From positions 1 to 5,189 of the forward strand of contig DAINOC010000100.1 in NCBI GenBank assembly GCA_036735565.1: DNA of 5,189 nt. Reading direction: 5' to 3'. The translations under genes were made by a program, and so were the position numbers. Shown in pieces: positions 5,155 to 5,189 of this stretch (its first letter is position 1; each line of letters starts with the position of its first letter). Source of the stretch: Coraliomargarita_B sp036735565. GTDB taxonomy: Bacteria; Verrucomicrobiota; Verrucomicrobiia; Opitutales; Coraliomargaritaceae. The notes below the pieces were generated by a model. The model was not told the DNA's origin. It did not search any database and saw only the letters and a list, made by a program, of their open reading frames with translations.

Positions 5155-5189
5155 CGTCGCAGTGCACCGCTGGAATGCGGCACCCTGCG

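Overview
This 5.2 kb window reads as ordinary chromosomal DNA from a moderately GC-rich bacterium. The protein styles suggest Verrucomicrobiota (PVC group, possibly Opitutae). That placement rests on recalled similarity of the GroEL, the bL33 and the small membrane protein, not on a search. I see no insertion sequence, phage gene, CRISPR array, tRNA or rRNA.

Layout, left to right. Positions 1-81 hold no recognisable gene. Positions 82-1507 (minus) hold a two-gene unit: aspartate-semialdehyde dehydrogenase (asd), then 4 nt later a four-helix membrane protein of unknown function with a GTG start. Head-to-head with asd, and only about 29 bp from its start codon, is a YkuD-type L,D-transpeptidase on the plus strand (1537-2064). 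It converges on a C-minus type ribosomal protein bL33 gene (rpmG, 2161-2331, minus; too short for most ORF callers), with a strong hairpin terminator between them at 2110-2138. A 249-nt gap with three small hairpins follows (2332-2580). Then comes a short single-stranded DNA-binding protein (2581-2961, minus) that lacks the usual acidic C-terminal tip and carries a basic tail instead. Its probable promoter and an inverted repeat lie between it and a strong terminator (3104-3132) that ends the groES-groEL operon (5114 to 3169, minus).

How the genes relate. GroES and GroEL form the chaperonin. Asd makes L-aspartate-4-semialdehyde, which feeds the threonine/methionine and diaminopimelate/lysine branches. 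The divergent L,D-transpeptidase belongs to a family that usually crosslinks diaminopimelate residues in peptidoglycan, so the asd/transpeptidase pair could be a loose cell-wall theme (inference). SSB and bL33 are housekeeping-type neighbours with no obvious link.

I did not find a new defence system or other undescribed multi-gene system. The observations most worth a second look are the tail-less SSB, the G-free leaders without Shine-Dalgarno sequence before both groES and groEL, the extremely tight asd/transpeptidase divergence, and the transpeptidase with no export signal and an altered active-site motif.
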